A DNA stretch of 64,000 nt, from contig WBMZ01015363.1 of assembly GCA_013400975.1 (NCBI GenBank), positions 1 to 64,000 of the forward strand. Direction: 5' to 3'. Below the pieces are notes generated by a model, which ran no database searches, had not been told where the DNA came from, and saw only the letters and a list, made by a program, of their open reading frames with translations. Shown here in pieces: positions 37,031 to 47,799 of the stretch. Source of the stretch: Atrichornis clamosus. Taxonomy: Eukaryota; Chordata; Aves; Passeriformes; Menuridae. Positions within the stretch are counted from its first letter, which is position 1. Each line of letters starts with the position of its first letter. The position numbers were made by a program, and so were the translations under genes.

Positions 37031-37264
37031 GGAACACAGCTCTCACGTACGCCTGTGCTGGGGGCTTTGTGGACGTAGTGAAGGTGCTACTGAAAGCTGG
37101 TGCTAACATAGAAGACCACAATGAGAATGGACATACCCCCCTGATGGAAGCAGCCAGTGCAGGGCATGTTGAGGTTGCGAGAGTATTGCTGGAATATGGT
37201 GCAGGAATCAACACTCACTCCAATGAGTTCAAAGAAAGTGCACTTACGCTCGCATGTTATAAAG
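37031..37264 (+). CDS. ANKHD1: ANKHD1 exon 6 (repeats 4-6)
   Basis: The exon has 234 bases, phase 1 in and phase 1 out (length divisible by three, so skipping would keep frame but remove 78 residues). Repeat 4 contains NTALTYACAGGFVDVVKVLL, repeat 5 NGHTPLMEAASAGHVEVARV, and repeat 6 begins KESALTLACYKG. The connecting GAGINTHSNEFKESAL segment is strongly conserved in the family. The donor gtattg is moderate. The whole exon is in the same frame as its neighbours with no stop. Confidence 0.97.
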
Positions 37265-38766
37265 GTATTGTCTCTTGCCGTGTTTTGTATTTAGGTTTAA
37301 ATTTATTTTCTAGGATTTATCTGACTAAAACTTTCCAGAATACTTTGATTATTTTCCTAAGAATTCTGTAATTCTCTGGATTTTGGTTTTAAACTCAATG
37401 TCATTAAATGCTTGTCTGTAGTATAGTGGTATTACGTCAGTGTTTGTGTCCAGATGTGGTGGATGTGTTTGACCTGTTGCATATGAAAACTTATAACTGA
37501 CTATGTCCAAACTTTTGCTTTGACACACCACCATTCTCCCTTTCCCCCACTACCACATTGCCTATTTTATTCCCAGTTCACTCACTGACTTTCTGTGAAT
37601 TCTGAAAACATCTCTTGGTCCTTCAGAAAATGCAGAGTTGTAATGTGTGTTTCTGGAATATCTGATGGGGTGACAATGCCTCCATTATCACTGAACTCTT
37701 TTGCTTCAATGTAATTTTGGAGAATGTCTATGAATTCTTAAGTATTATGAACTTTCAGGGACTTTTGACTTCATTTCTTTTGCTATTTAAAGATTCTATG
37801 TAAAGCAACAGTGCAGTGGTAATCCACTGTGCTTCTAAGGTTTGTTTTCCAACAGTTGTTTTTCTACAAATAGAAACCAAGGATGTGGATTATTGTCATA
37901 GTAACTTTAGGTTTTGCCTCTGTGGTTAGGACTGGAGGATACATACTGTGTATAATCTATCTGAATACTTGCATCTGGATTTGTCATGGATTTCCTGCAG
38001 CATATGGTAGTTCCTTACAGAGAAATTCCAGTAATAGTACCCCTGAATATGTTGGAGGGTCATTCTTGTTTCTTGTGACCTAAAACTTACTAGAGTCATG
38101 GAATGTAAAACCTTGATTGACTAGTATTATCTTTGGCAAGATGGTTAATTGTTTTTCTATCAGTTTATGTAAAACTAAGTCTTGCCTTGGAGGAGGAGGC
38201 TAAAAACCAAGAAGGGACAAATTCTAAAATGACAGAAATTGTAAGAGAGTTGAAATCAAGTTTTGGTAAAGCTCAGTAGATGCTTTTAAAAATACTGTCA
38301 GATAATACAATATAATGCGTGTATCTTAGAAATATGTCTGCGAATGTTATGATTAAGAAGCTTAAAGTTCCATTCTACATGGACCCATCCCTAAAAGATA
38401 ATCCCCTCAGTTGTATGCTGCCTTGGAACTCTTAAATGATCTGTCACTATACAGTTGAATAGGGAATAAGCACAGTCTTGTAGCTTGAAGGCACAAGGAA
38501 AGATTCTTGTGTAAACTTGAATTAGATAGGTCTGTCTTCATCTCACAGCTGAGCAGTATCTTCGGGAAAGGCTGTCTGAAGGCTACTGCCTGGTTTGCCT
38601 TGGTATTTTTTAGAGTAGTTAAAAAAGCCCAGTTTTGCCAATCATAACTTGTAAAGATTGTAATAGCAAACTGTGAAAACTTGAATGATTTCATTAAGTG
38701 TATTGTTTGTACTTCTAAAAGTTGATGATGTGAAATGCTTTTTTTTTTGATCTGTTTCATTTGAAG
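37265..38766 (+). other. ANKHD1: Intron 6 (1,502 bases)
   Basis: It runs from donor gtattg to acceptor catttgaag, with a T-run further upstream. Phase 1 in a glycine codon (KG|HLDMV). No other feature seen. Confidence 0.95.
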
Positions 38767-38861
38767 GCCATTTAGATATGGTTCGTTTTTTACTCGAAGC
38801 TGGAGCTGATCAAGAACACAAAACAGATGAGATGCACACAGCGCTGATGGAGGCCTGCATG
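38767..38861 (+). CDS. ANKHD1: ANKHD1 exon 7 (repeats 6-7)
   Basis: The exon has 95 bases, phase 1 in and phase 0 out. Peptide: GHLDMVRFLLEAGADQEHKT then DEMHTALMEACM. It finishes repeat 6 and starts repeat 7. It is identical in protein sequence to what I recall for human ANKHD1, showing very strong constraint. A long reverse-strand frame across this exon is a shadow. Confidence 0.97.
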
Positions 38862-41240
38862 GTAAATACCTTTGTTTGTATTGCTCCCTCCTCGGGGAGA
38901 GAGGAATGCAAGAGGTGATAAAGTGAACCTTTGGTAACAAACAGTTTGGCAGGGCTGCAAGTGAAGTGTGTGTGTTGTTATTGTAAGAAAGCCTTTACCG
39001 TAGCTCCCATCAGCTTCTCAGTCTAACTGCTCACAAATTAAAAATATTGTAATTTTTCAGGAGTGATGCTCCCTGTGTGAAGTGTAAGGGTGGCTAATCT
39101 GTAGTGCAAGTGAAATAGTGGTTGAGCCAAGTCAACCTACTTTTTAATGTAAGAGTTTTCCACCTTTGTTTTTATAAATAAGATCTCTCAGAATATTGTA
39201 ATGAGCCTTCCAGAACTACACTGAGCTGGATGATTCATGCAGTACAATTGTCTGTTCATCACTGCAAGAAGTGTTTCGCATGGAGAGATGACTTGCTCTC
39301 TTCTAGGTTTCTGTAAATGGGATGGTGGGGTTTTTCTTGTGACCTACCATTTTATTTTGAAACATAATGTAGTCTTTAGTTCTCGGGCAACTGTCCACAT
39401 AATTTCAAAGCAGTCATTGAGGGAAAACTTACCTATCCAAGAGCATCATTTTAATAAAGAGTGTGCTATTGTGTCAAAGCATATCTGCAATGAGTTCTGT
39501 CCAGACCTTGAGTGACCTTTTCTCTATTCTTCAAGCTGGGGAACTTCTTTGAGGAAAGAACAGGGACCTTGTTTCCATAGGAAGCACAGCGAACAGAGGG
39601 AAACCGAATTTTCTCCCGGTAGCCTATAATCCTTAGAAGACAGGCTGCAGTGTTCCTTCGGTCTCCTGAGAGTTGGAGGATCAAGTGTTCTTTCAGTGCC
39701 GTTGTGAGATGATGATGCAAGAGAGCAAGGTCAGGTTGTAACATTGTGAGCTGTGTTCAAGTCTTCGATAGTGAGCTGGTAATAGTATCCTTGAATACTC
39801 TTCCCTGTAGGAGAGCCTGGTGCCAATAAGGAATTCAAAAGGACACACGATTGCAGTGGGTATATTTTGTCACCTAAAGGAGATTGCAGCATGACTACAG
39901 ACTAAAGGTTTAATCAGCCCACTGTTCTTTCTAGGTTGGGGGTTGTATTTGCTTTTTTTTTCATATTCTGGTGAAACAATCTGAGCACTGGCTTGACTTG
40001 GAGACAGAAATGCCTCACTTGGGGGAGATAGTTGTGAGGTTTGCCTGTATATTTTTAGCTCTTAGGTGTTCCAGACTAGGTATTTTGACATTACAGAGTG
40101 TGTATTGACATCTGAAAGAAACAGAGAGGAAGCTGAACCTTTGAAGTCCCAACTCCATAAGAAGGAATTTGTTTCTTCTTCTCATTCAGCTGCACCTTTC
40201 CACAAGGGAGCTGTTCCTTCAGATTGTTGTGACTGTTCCCAGTTTTCATTTCTTTCCATCTAAGGAATGTGACAGGTACAGGTTGTTGAGATATCTGGTC
40301 TCTGATCACCAATTCTGTTGTAAGTGCCTCAGAGTCTGTTTCGTCAGAACAGTGCCACACTTAGGGTAATGCCTTTAATGAGGTAGCTGTTGGCTTTTAG
40401 CCACTCTCTCTGAGAACAACAGCCTGTCTTTAATGTGCGCCCCTGATTGCTATTGATTTCAGGTTACATATGACCTACTTCATGGTCAACTTAAGCTTTC
40501 CCCTTTTGCCAGTGTTGTGGCTCTCTATCAACCACACCTTAGGTGAAATGTGATTTTGGGTACTTGGTCTATTTCAGGCTGACAGATGTATCTATGTGCT
40601 TTGATTGGTAAGGCCTCAGACTGCTCTGGCGATCCTAATTCTCTTATTTTATGGCTTCATGCCAAGGCACTTTTCAGATACCTTTAAGAGTTCTTCCAAG
40701 TCTTCTATTACCCCCCTTATTGTAACCCACTTCAGTTTCTCTGCAGATATCTTTCCTAGGGTCTGAGTGCTGCCAACTGGGCCTTTTTTATTTTTTGGTG
40801 TCTGTAGAAGCAATGAGTCAACTACTACTACAAAGAAAAAGAAAATCATCTTTTCTGGTGCTAGTTTTGAGGTTTAGTCACACAGTGGATTTATTACTTA
40901 TGGCACTTGTTTGCTATCTCTTTTACTGGTGTGTCTCAAAGATTGTGCTGGATATTTAAGAAAGTCTTATGCCATAACTTCTTTTTCCCCTCAAGAAATA
41001 AAATCACCAACATATATCTGACTCTTTTTTCGTCATGCATTTAAACATGACTTAGATGTAGGTGGAAACATAAATGTTGGTTAGGTCCAAGTATTACCAT
41101 AACTGTCATAATTAAACCATCATAAGTAAAAAGGCCTTGTCTTTTTAGGATCATTTTCAGACCTAGTGTGATAGCGGTTGCAACTACTGCATCAAGTGAC
41201 TTCAATTATTTCTGACTCCTGGGTTCCCCTTTGTTTGCAG
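38862..41240 (+). other. ANKHD1: Intron 7 (2,379 bases)
   Basis: It runs from donor gtaaat to acceptor ccctttgtttgcag, phase 0 within repeat 7. AT-rich sequence, no gene or repeat recognised. Confidence 0.95.
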
Positions 41241-41478
41241 GATGGACACGTGGAGGTGGCACGCTTGCTTTTGGACAGCGGTGCTCAAGTGAACATGCCT
41301 GCCGATTCCTTTGAATCCCCACTCACTCTGGCTGCTTGTGGTGGGCACGTGGAGTTGGCAGCTCTTCTCATCGAACGGGGAGCGAACCTGGAGGAGGTTA
41401 ATGATGAAGGTTACACACCTCTGATGGAAGCTGCCCGGGAAGGGCATGAAGAGATGGTGGCCTTACTGTTGGCTCAAG
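41241..41478 (+). CDS. ANKHD1: ANKHD1 exon 8 (repeats 7-9)
   Basis: The exon has 238 bases, phase 0 in and phase 1 out. It continues repeat 7 as DGHVEVARLLLDSGAQVNMP, then repeat 8 (ESPLTLAACGGHVELAALLI) and repeat 9 (EGYTPLMEAAREGHEEMVAL). The protein is indistinguishable from recalled human ANKHD1. The donor is gtgaga. This is the core of the first array. Confidence 0.98.
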
Positions 41479-41696
41479 GTGAGATCCCGTGGTGATGGAG
41501 TGCCTGTTGCGAGGGACACAGTGTACATGGCCAACAGGTGTCTGTGCACAGTGCTCTGATGTAGTGTGAGGCTGGCACTGCTCGCTGCTGTATCCACAGA
41601 GCAGAGCTCAAACACCCAAACTGCTGTGGGGGTGATGAGCATTCACCTTCCCGTCCAGTGGCTGGCTAAGTCAGTAATGGCTGTTTTGTTTCCCAG
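41479..41696 (+). other. ANKHD1: Intron 8 (218 bases)
   Basis: A short GT-AG intron, phase 1 in a glycine codon (QG|AN), with acceptor ttgtttcccag. Confidence 0.96.
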
Positions 41697-41888
41697 GGGC
41701 AAATATTAACGCACAGACAGAAGAAACGCAGGAAACGGCCCTCACCCTGGCATGCTGTGGAGGCTTTTCTGAAGTCGCTGACTTCCTTATTAAGGCAGGA
41801 GCTGATATAGAGCTTGGTTGCTCAACACCTTTGATGGAAGCTGCTCAGGAGGGTCATCTTGAATTGGTGAAATACTTGCTGGCAGCAG
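41697..41888 (+). CDS. ANKHD1: ANKHD1 exon 9 (repeats 10-11)
   Basis: The exon has 192 bases, phase 1 in and out (frame-neutral if skipped). Peptide: GANINAQTEETQETALTLAC, CGGFSEVADFLIKAGADIEL, GCSTPLMEAAQEGHLELVKY and LLAAG. Repeat 11 has a shortened finger loop (IELGCSTPLM), a feature shared by both vertebrate paralogues. The AAQ and LAAG residues match ANKRD17 where human ANKHD1 reads ASQ and LASG (recalled), suggesting these are the ancestral states. Confidence 0.97.
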
Positions 41889-43330
41889 GTACGTGTTCCG
41901 TGCAAGTGATCAAGCCCACAGATATAATAGACTTCATGTTCTGTATGATTTGGAAGATACCTGGGTTTTTGATAGTGGCAGTGTTGTAACAAGAAACTGT
42001 ATTCTGGGATACCTCAGGAAGAAGGAAAAAGCTTATGTTGCACCTCGGTATTGTTTGATACTGTTAACAGAGGAAAGTGCCTCCTGGAGCACTGTATCCT
42101 GTTCCATATCTAGAAAGCATCCACATTCATTAGGAACATTGTTTCCAACTATCTGCATATAGGACGAAATTTTAATACAAATAATGCTTGGGTTTGCTTG
42201 CTACTCCAGCTTTGACTGAGGCTGGTTATCTGCAGTCAGTCTCCCTGAATAACCAGTTCTTTAGGAATGATGCCCTGGGAAGTAGTGTGCAAGACAGATT
42301 CTGGAATGTGCTGAATTTCTGTGATGAATGAGCCTCACTACTACATTATACAGTAGTAAAAGTTAAATCTTGCTGGGGTTGGGGTAAAATGATGCTTCAG
42401 TATTTATCTGTCCATTTAAATTTGGTAGAGTCTAAAGCATTCTGCTTAAAAAAATAAAAAGGAGCTGTATTTTGAAAATCTTTCTTGTTGTGGAAGGTGA
42501 TTTATTTGTATGTTCTTTTCTAAGAATAAGCATAAAATTGGCTGGATTTATAATTTTAGAAAGTAAAGCTCCCTGCTCATCGAGGGACAGTAACAACTGT
42601 GCCTCTTTGTGCAGTGACACCAGCATGTGACACCTGTCACCAGCTCCCTTGGAACGCTCGCTGCTTGCACTTCACTGCTGATAGAGTAGAAAGTTGATTG
42701 AGGAGCCTTGTTTTGGCATCAGGGAGTCTCTATATCTCACACCTTAAAAATAAGAAAGTGGCTAATCACATTGGCATTTCTTTTTTTAAGAATAATGTGT
42801 TACGTATCAAGAGTCATGCATAATTTTCACAGAGCTGGTGTGTATGAAGCTAGACAAATTATTTCAACAAAATGGTTTTAAAGCAAATGCTTTTAAAGAG
42901 CAGGGAAGAAGGGAGAATTGTAGAAGTGTATGGTCTTGTTGTATTAATACTAATTCAGTAACATACATTTTGTCTGGTTTCCCTTGGCATACAGCTCCGG
43001 GTCGAATGGTTGGTCTACACAACTGTCTTCATTCACTTTTACTCGCTGTAACAACTGAAATCCTTCTTGCTGTAGAGGGACTGTAGGAATAAGTGAGCAT
43101 ATAGGTTTAAGTGCTTAGATTGTCAGTCATGCTTTTTCCAAGCCTTGGCTTATGCCCTCTCCTCAGAGTATTTTTACCATGAGAGCAATTTTTGCCATGA
43201 GAGCAATGCCCTTGGACTGTTAAGACTGTTGGTCAGTAGGTTATAGCTGCTGCCAGAGATTTTTATGTTTATCTCATGTGAAATATTTGATAAGGACATG
43301 TCCAATATGAAAAAAATGTTATGTTTGTAG
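41889..43330 (+). other. ANKHD1: Intron 9 (1,442 bases)
   Basis: It runs from donor gtacgt to acceptor atgttatgtttgtag, phase 1 in a glycine codon. It carries an 18-base tandem duplication at 43171-43206 close to the acceptor. Confidence 0.95.
43171..43206. repeat. 18-base tandem duplication
   Basis: Units tttttaccatgagagcaa (43171-43188) and tttttgccatgagagcaa (43189-43206) differ at one base. The high identity implies a recent duplication, 124 bases before exon 10. Confidence 0.85.
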
Positions 43331-43440
43331 GAGCTAATGTCCATGCCACCACAGCAACGGGAGATACAGCTCTGACCTATGCCTGTGAAAATGGACACAC
43401 AGATGTGGCAGATGTGTTGCTTCAGGCTGGTGCTGATCTG
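43331..43440 (+). CDS. ANKHD1: ANKHD1 exon 10 (repeat 12)
   Basis: The exon has 110 bases, phase 1 in and phase 0 out. Peptide: GANVHATTATGDTALTYACE, then NGHTDVADVLLQAGADL. It ends exactly at ADL, in the finger loop between repeats 12 and 13, so it can be joined either to cassette exon 11 (DKQED...) or directly to exon 12 (EHESE...), both in phase 0. The donor is gtaagg. Confidence 0.97.
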
Positions 43441-46400
43441 GTAAGGCTTCTGTTGCTTCTTGTGGGCAAAGCACTTTGGTTTCAAACTGTAAAACAAAGT
43501 CTGTGTACTTAGAGAGCAGGGAGATGAGTTTAGGAATAGAGATTCGTATATGGGTGTGGAAAAAGGCATGAAAGAAGCTTTTTTTCAAGGCCCGCATACT
43601 CTGTTTGGTCTAAAAAATAAAAGTTCTTATGGATAATCTGCTCTGAATTTAAAATGTTTTAGTATTAGGCACTACTACTTCTCTGTACAGTGTTGGTCTC
43701 TGAACACTGTTAGTCTCTTAACTTTTGCAGACTGCAACAAAAAAAACCCAAATAAGATCAGCATAATCTGATCTCTTTTCTTTCTTCTAACTCTTGGGTT
43801 TAGCTTATTGCTTTCCCCGTGTTTATGTTCTGTAACATAAGTTGTTTGCATAATTGTCTTTTTTCATATTATGTAGCAAGAGATCTGAAACTGCCTATTC
43901 ACCAGCTACAGGGATATAACATTTGACTTTTAATTAGTAAAGTCAATTGATATGTTAGTATTCCAAATGTGTTTAGGAGCCTTATGTCAAACAAAGTTCA
44001 AGCAGGAAAGATTGTTCTTTTGGTTGCCTTTTTGTTTTTTCTCTCACTATTCTCCTTTTTTTCCCCATACAGTACACTCACTGCTTCTGTGTTTTATTTT
44101 ACTTGGGGGGTGGATTGGGGTTTTGGTTGGATATTTTGGAGTTTTTGTTCCTTTTTAAAACAACAAGACTGCCAGAAAAGTTTTTTGTTGAACCTAATAA
44201 GTCAGCATACTAATGAAGTTACTTAAATTTCAGTCATTAATGAAGTTTTTTTATTTTTTATTTACAAATATAAATAAACTAATGCTGTAATTGGGAATAC
44301 TGTTTCTTCTTTGAGACTATACTTTTTTTAGGCCTTATTAATTTTTCTGCAGTCATATTCTGTTTTATTTGTTCTTATCAGGGAAGAAGGTCATATTAAT
44401 GGGTGTGGGGGGTGTTTGTGGGATTTTTGGCACACCTGCTGCACTTTGCTTGATTCAGTGTTGAGTACCAAACATCAGCCATTTCAGTACAGGCAGGATA
44501 GGTTTGAGGAAGTTTACTGGATATTTAAAAAAAAAAAATTGAAGTACTTGATTATTTAAAGGTAAAACTCATGGAGTATCTTACTGGGGGTAGCAAAGCT
44601 TGAAGCAGTTTCCATTCAAACTCTTGTGTTGCTTTGCTTTATTTGAAGCTGGGAGCTGTTTTGAATAGATTTGTTACTTTTGTCATGGGCTGAGGGAGGG
44701 CTCCAAAGGGTGTTACCCTACTGCTGGGTATGAAAAGATTTCTTTGGCAGTACTGTGGGAGACTGTTCTTCTAGATTTCAGTTTTCATTTAAATGAGTTT
44801 AGATGCTTCCACCAGGTTGTCCCAGGAAGTTGGGAATTGAATGAAGATCTGGACTTTGACCTTTACTTGGTCTATCTTCATTTGTCCCATTAATTTTGCT
44901 CTACTGCTGGTGTTAAGACACAGCAAAAGAAAGTACATCTCTAGTTGCTTTCGTTTTTCATCCTGTGGCTTCCATCTTTCCTGGGATTGCTTTCACTGAT
45001 GTTTCAGTGTTTTCCAGAAACTTTCATTATCCCTGAGGTTTAATTCAGAGTCATTGAGGAGCTGGACATGCAACATATTACCCTGTTGGGAAGAAGTCCT
45101 GTTTGATGAAAATACTCATTATGTCATAAACAGTAAAATAAAACATGAGCAACCTGGTCTAGTGGAAGGTGTCGCTGTCCATGTCAGGGAGGTTGGATTG
45201 GATGGTCTTTGAAGGTTCTGTCCAATCCAAACCATTCTGTGATCATTTTATGAAAAGCGATTCTAGTCCCCAGTAGAGTTTTGTGTGAACTGGGAGTGAT
45301 CATTACCGCCATGTCTCAGCACAAAACGGATGTTGTTCTGGCAAGTGAAAATGGGAACTGTTGCTTTTGAGGGACTGATCTGCTGACCTAGATATCAAAT
45401 ACATAATTTAGTTCAGGAATCAGTGAAGATCTTGAGAGCTCTGTTAAGATTCATTAAGCAATGTGACTTTCTAAGAACCAGGAGAATTAAAAGAAAATGA
45501 TGGCTGGGATGAACTTCCTTCAGTTTGTGGTTAATTTTTCCTTAAAGCTCTGCAGTGGCAAATCATGCTAGAAATTAGCAGTGTCAGAGTGCTCATTTGT
45601 GTCTGTCTTCTGGAGAGCTGCTCAATCCTCTGTGGTACTTCAATGAATTTGTGTCTCATTGTAACTAATTGTTCATGAAGTCTGGCTTGTTTACAATTCT
45701 TCAGTGCTTTTCTTATGCCCTTCTTTAAGGGATCTTTTCCATGTCCTTACAAAGTTGGCCTGTCAAAATCTGTAGCAAAACCAGCTGGCAGCCTACACCT
45801 TTTCTTGTTAATGTATGCATTTTGAAATCAGTTCGCTTTTGCCAAGCGTATGAATGACTGAATCTGAGGCACATCTGAAGCATTCAGCCTGTGACCCCAT
45901 CTGTGCCGTAGTTACATTCTAATTCCCCCATCCCCTTCAGGAGTAGGGACTTCCAGGGTCTCAACTTGAGCTCTTAACCATGGACCAAATGTAAATTTCA
46001 CTTGTCTGCAACCTTTATGGGGACAGAACACCTACTTCAGATTTTGTGATCTATATAAGTAAAATTATGGAATTGGAACTCTGAAATAGGGATTGATAAA
46101 GGTATATTTTGAAAGCAGTGATATGGTTTAGTAGCTTCAGTAATACATCTATTTACCAGTGTGGCAAGGATTGTCTGATTTCAAAGGTGAGAGGATAATT
46201 TTTCCTTTAAGATTTCTCTTTTCTCCTCCCCTGCCCATTTCTTTTTATGCCTTTCCTAGCAGTTACCTTCATCTCAAAGGCTGTATGAGATAAGATGTGG
46301 GAGGTACATGTATGTTCCCACAGGAACCAGGTGAAGGACTGTATATCTCACAACAGGTATTGGTGATATTTGATGAGAGGTGATATCTTGATTTTAAGCT

Positions 46401-47688
46401 GTTTATCTTTCAATAAACTTAAAGGACCTCTCTGGATGCCTGTTCCCTTTTGATGTAGAATCACATCTGGATTAAAGGGAATTCTGGTGTCCTTTTTGAA
46501 GGCAGCACTGCCCTTGACAAGATGGCTGCATCCTTGCCCGTTTCAGTGTACTTTGAACAGAAGGGAGATTGTTCTTTTTTGGACAGTTAGAAGGTCCCAG
46601 ATTTTTTCAGCTGGGAAGTACAGACAAGAATTTTTAATTGGGATTTTTTTAATCTGAACTGTCTTGCAGCTGTACATGAGGCTCTGCTACATAAGAGAGT
46701 TGATCTAGTGATGGAGTTTATCTTTCTCCTACAAAATCTGTGGGAGCTTTTACGCTGAAATTGAGAGAAGAGAACCCATGAGAACAGTTTCATTATTGCA
46801 TTTTTCTCATTTTACGCTGTCAGAGTCTCCCCAAAGTTCTTTAATACTTGTTAAAACTCCACGTCTTGCTTTGCTTAGAGGACTAAAACTGGCTACCTGG
46901 CACCCACATAACCCTAGTTTCAAAAGAAACCTGAAAACACACATGCCAAACTACCTCTTAATTCTTTTCCTGTGACACAATGTTTTTATAGACATGTTTT
47001 TGTCATGACAGGGATCATTGTTTTGCCTTCAGGTGAAAGCATCCCTCACACTAACGTGGCTCCTAAATTAAACGCTCACTTTTCTTGATGTGTGTGACAC
47101 ACTGTGGGTTTGATGCGCTGTGTATGAGGCACCATTTAAGCATCTGCAAAAGCAGCCAGTACTCCTTTACTTTGAATTAAACAATGCTGGAGGTTGCTGG
47201 GTTGCTGTTATAGTGAGGAATCCGAGGTGCTGTTAGGTTTTTCCATACTGATTTTTGAACTGTCAGGGGAAGGTCAGGAATTTCTGGTTTTTTAGACTTG
47301 GCCCATAGTCTTGTACAGATAAAGCATTTTAAGACATGTGCAGCTCATTTTTTTAGTCAACACTTCGAGTGTTGCAGTCTCTGGGTGGTGCAAAGGACCA
47401 TGAAATCCTTTCTTTTGCCAGTAGTGAACAAAAATGCATCTTGTCTGTAACAAAAATGCTGTGTCTGACCTTTGTGTTCTCTTTGTGGATCCAAATGGCT
47501 CATGGTAGGAGTTTGAACTGGTGAGAGCTGCATTGCTTGGTCTTACTGTTGTTCTTGCTTGCCTCATTCCAGCAAACCAGTTTTCAGCTGGTGGATCTGA
47601 TCCAGTTAAGTTCATGTTCCAGGTCTTCATGACCAAGAACATTTGTTTGCAGAACAAGAGCCGTGAGTTCTTCTTTTTCCTTCCGCAG
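43441..47688 (+). other. ANKHD1: Intron 10 (4,248 bases)
   Basis: It runs from donor gtaagg to acceptor tttccttccgcag, phase 0. It contains a CR1 3' end near 45.2 kb. If exon 11 is skipped, the intron becomes 43441-51480 (8,040 bases). Confidence 0.93.
45146..45252 (+). mobile_element. CR1 LINE 3'-end fragment
   Basis: The run gagcaacctggtctagtgga, followed by ggtgtcgctgtccatgtcag, ggaggttggattggatggtc and a tccaatccaaaccattctgt end, matches the 3' untranslated tail of avian CR1, including the terminal ATTCTGTGAT-like unit. Only the last 100 or so bases are present, as expected for 5'-truncated CR1 copies. Several CpG-type substitutions show age. It lies in the same orientation as the gene. 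Confidence 0.93.
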
Positions 47689-47748
47689 GACAAGCAGGAG
47701 GACTTAAAGAAGACTATTTTGGAGGGCATAGAGCCGGGCAAGCATCAG
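47689..47748 (+). CDS. ANKHD1: ANKHD1 exon 11, 20-codon cassette
   Basis: The exon has 60 bases, phase 0 on both sides, encoding DKQEDLKKTILEGIEPGKHQ. The acceptor ttctttttccttccgcag is strong; the donor cag|gtgagg is good. It inserts 20 charged residues into the finger loop between ankyrin repeats 12 and 13 without changing frame, so inclusion is optional. Human transcripts with DKQEDMKTILEGIDPAKHQ are known to me (recalled), showing conservation from mammals to birds. If the donor is not used, the frame continues into a short terminal extension. Confidence 0.9.
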
Positions 47749-47799
47749 GTGAGGTTGGCCTTTGATGCTTGTGAGCTGCAACCTCAGGATACATGCTAA
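47689..47799 (+). CDS. ANKHD1: Alternative terminal exon of a short ANKHD1 isoform (VBARP-like)
   Basis: Reading past the exon 11 donor adds VRLAFDACELQPQDTC and stops at TAA 47797-47799. The human short isoform called VBARP ends in the same place with a tail that I recall as VRVAFDAC..., so at least VR-AFDAC appears preserved in what would otherwise be intron. The product would carry ankyrin repeats 1-12 and lack the rest, including the KH domain. VBARP was described as a cytoplasmic anti-apoptotic form (literature memory). Exact human tail residues should be checked. Confidence 0.65.
   Translation, partial: DKQEDLKKTILEGIEPGKHQVRLAFDACELQPQDTC

Noticed and set aside
36801..37214. 137-codon open frame on the - strand
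   Set aside because: Antisense shadow of exon 6, whose codon structure on the + strand explains the lack of stops.
38407..38940. 177-codon open frame on the - strand
   Set aside because: It overlaps exon 7 in antisense and intron sequence on both sides, resembles no known protein, and is the kind of length expected by chance in 64 kb.
43174..43597. Two overlapping open frames on the - strand around exon 10
   Set aside because: Antisense shadows of exon 10 and adjoining intron.
47521..47799. Open frame starting at a GTG upstream of exon 11, with a signal-peptide-like hydrophobic start
   Set aside because: The hydrophobic part is intron read in frame before the acceptor at 47688; only the segment from 47689 resembles ANKHD1.
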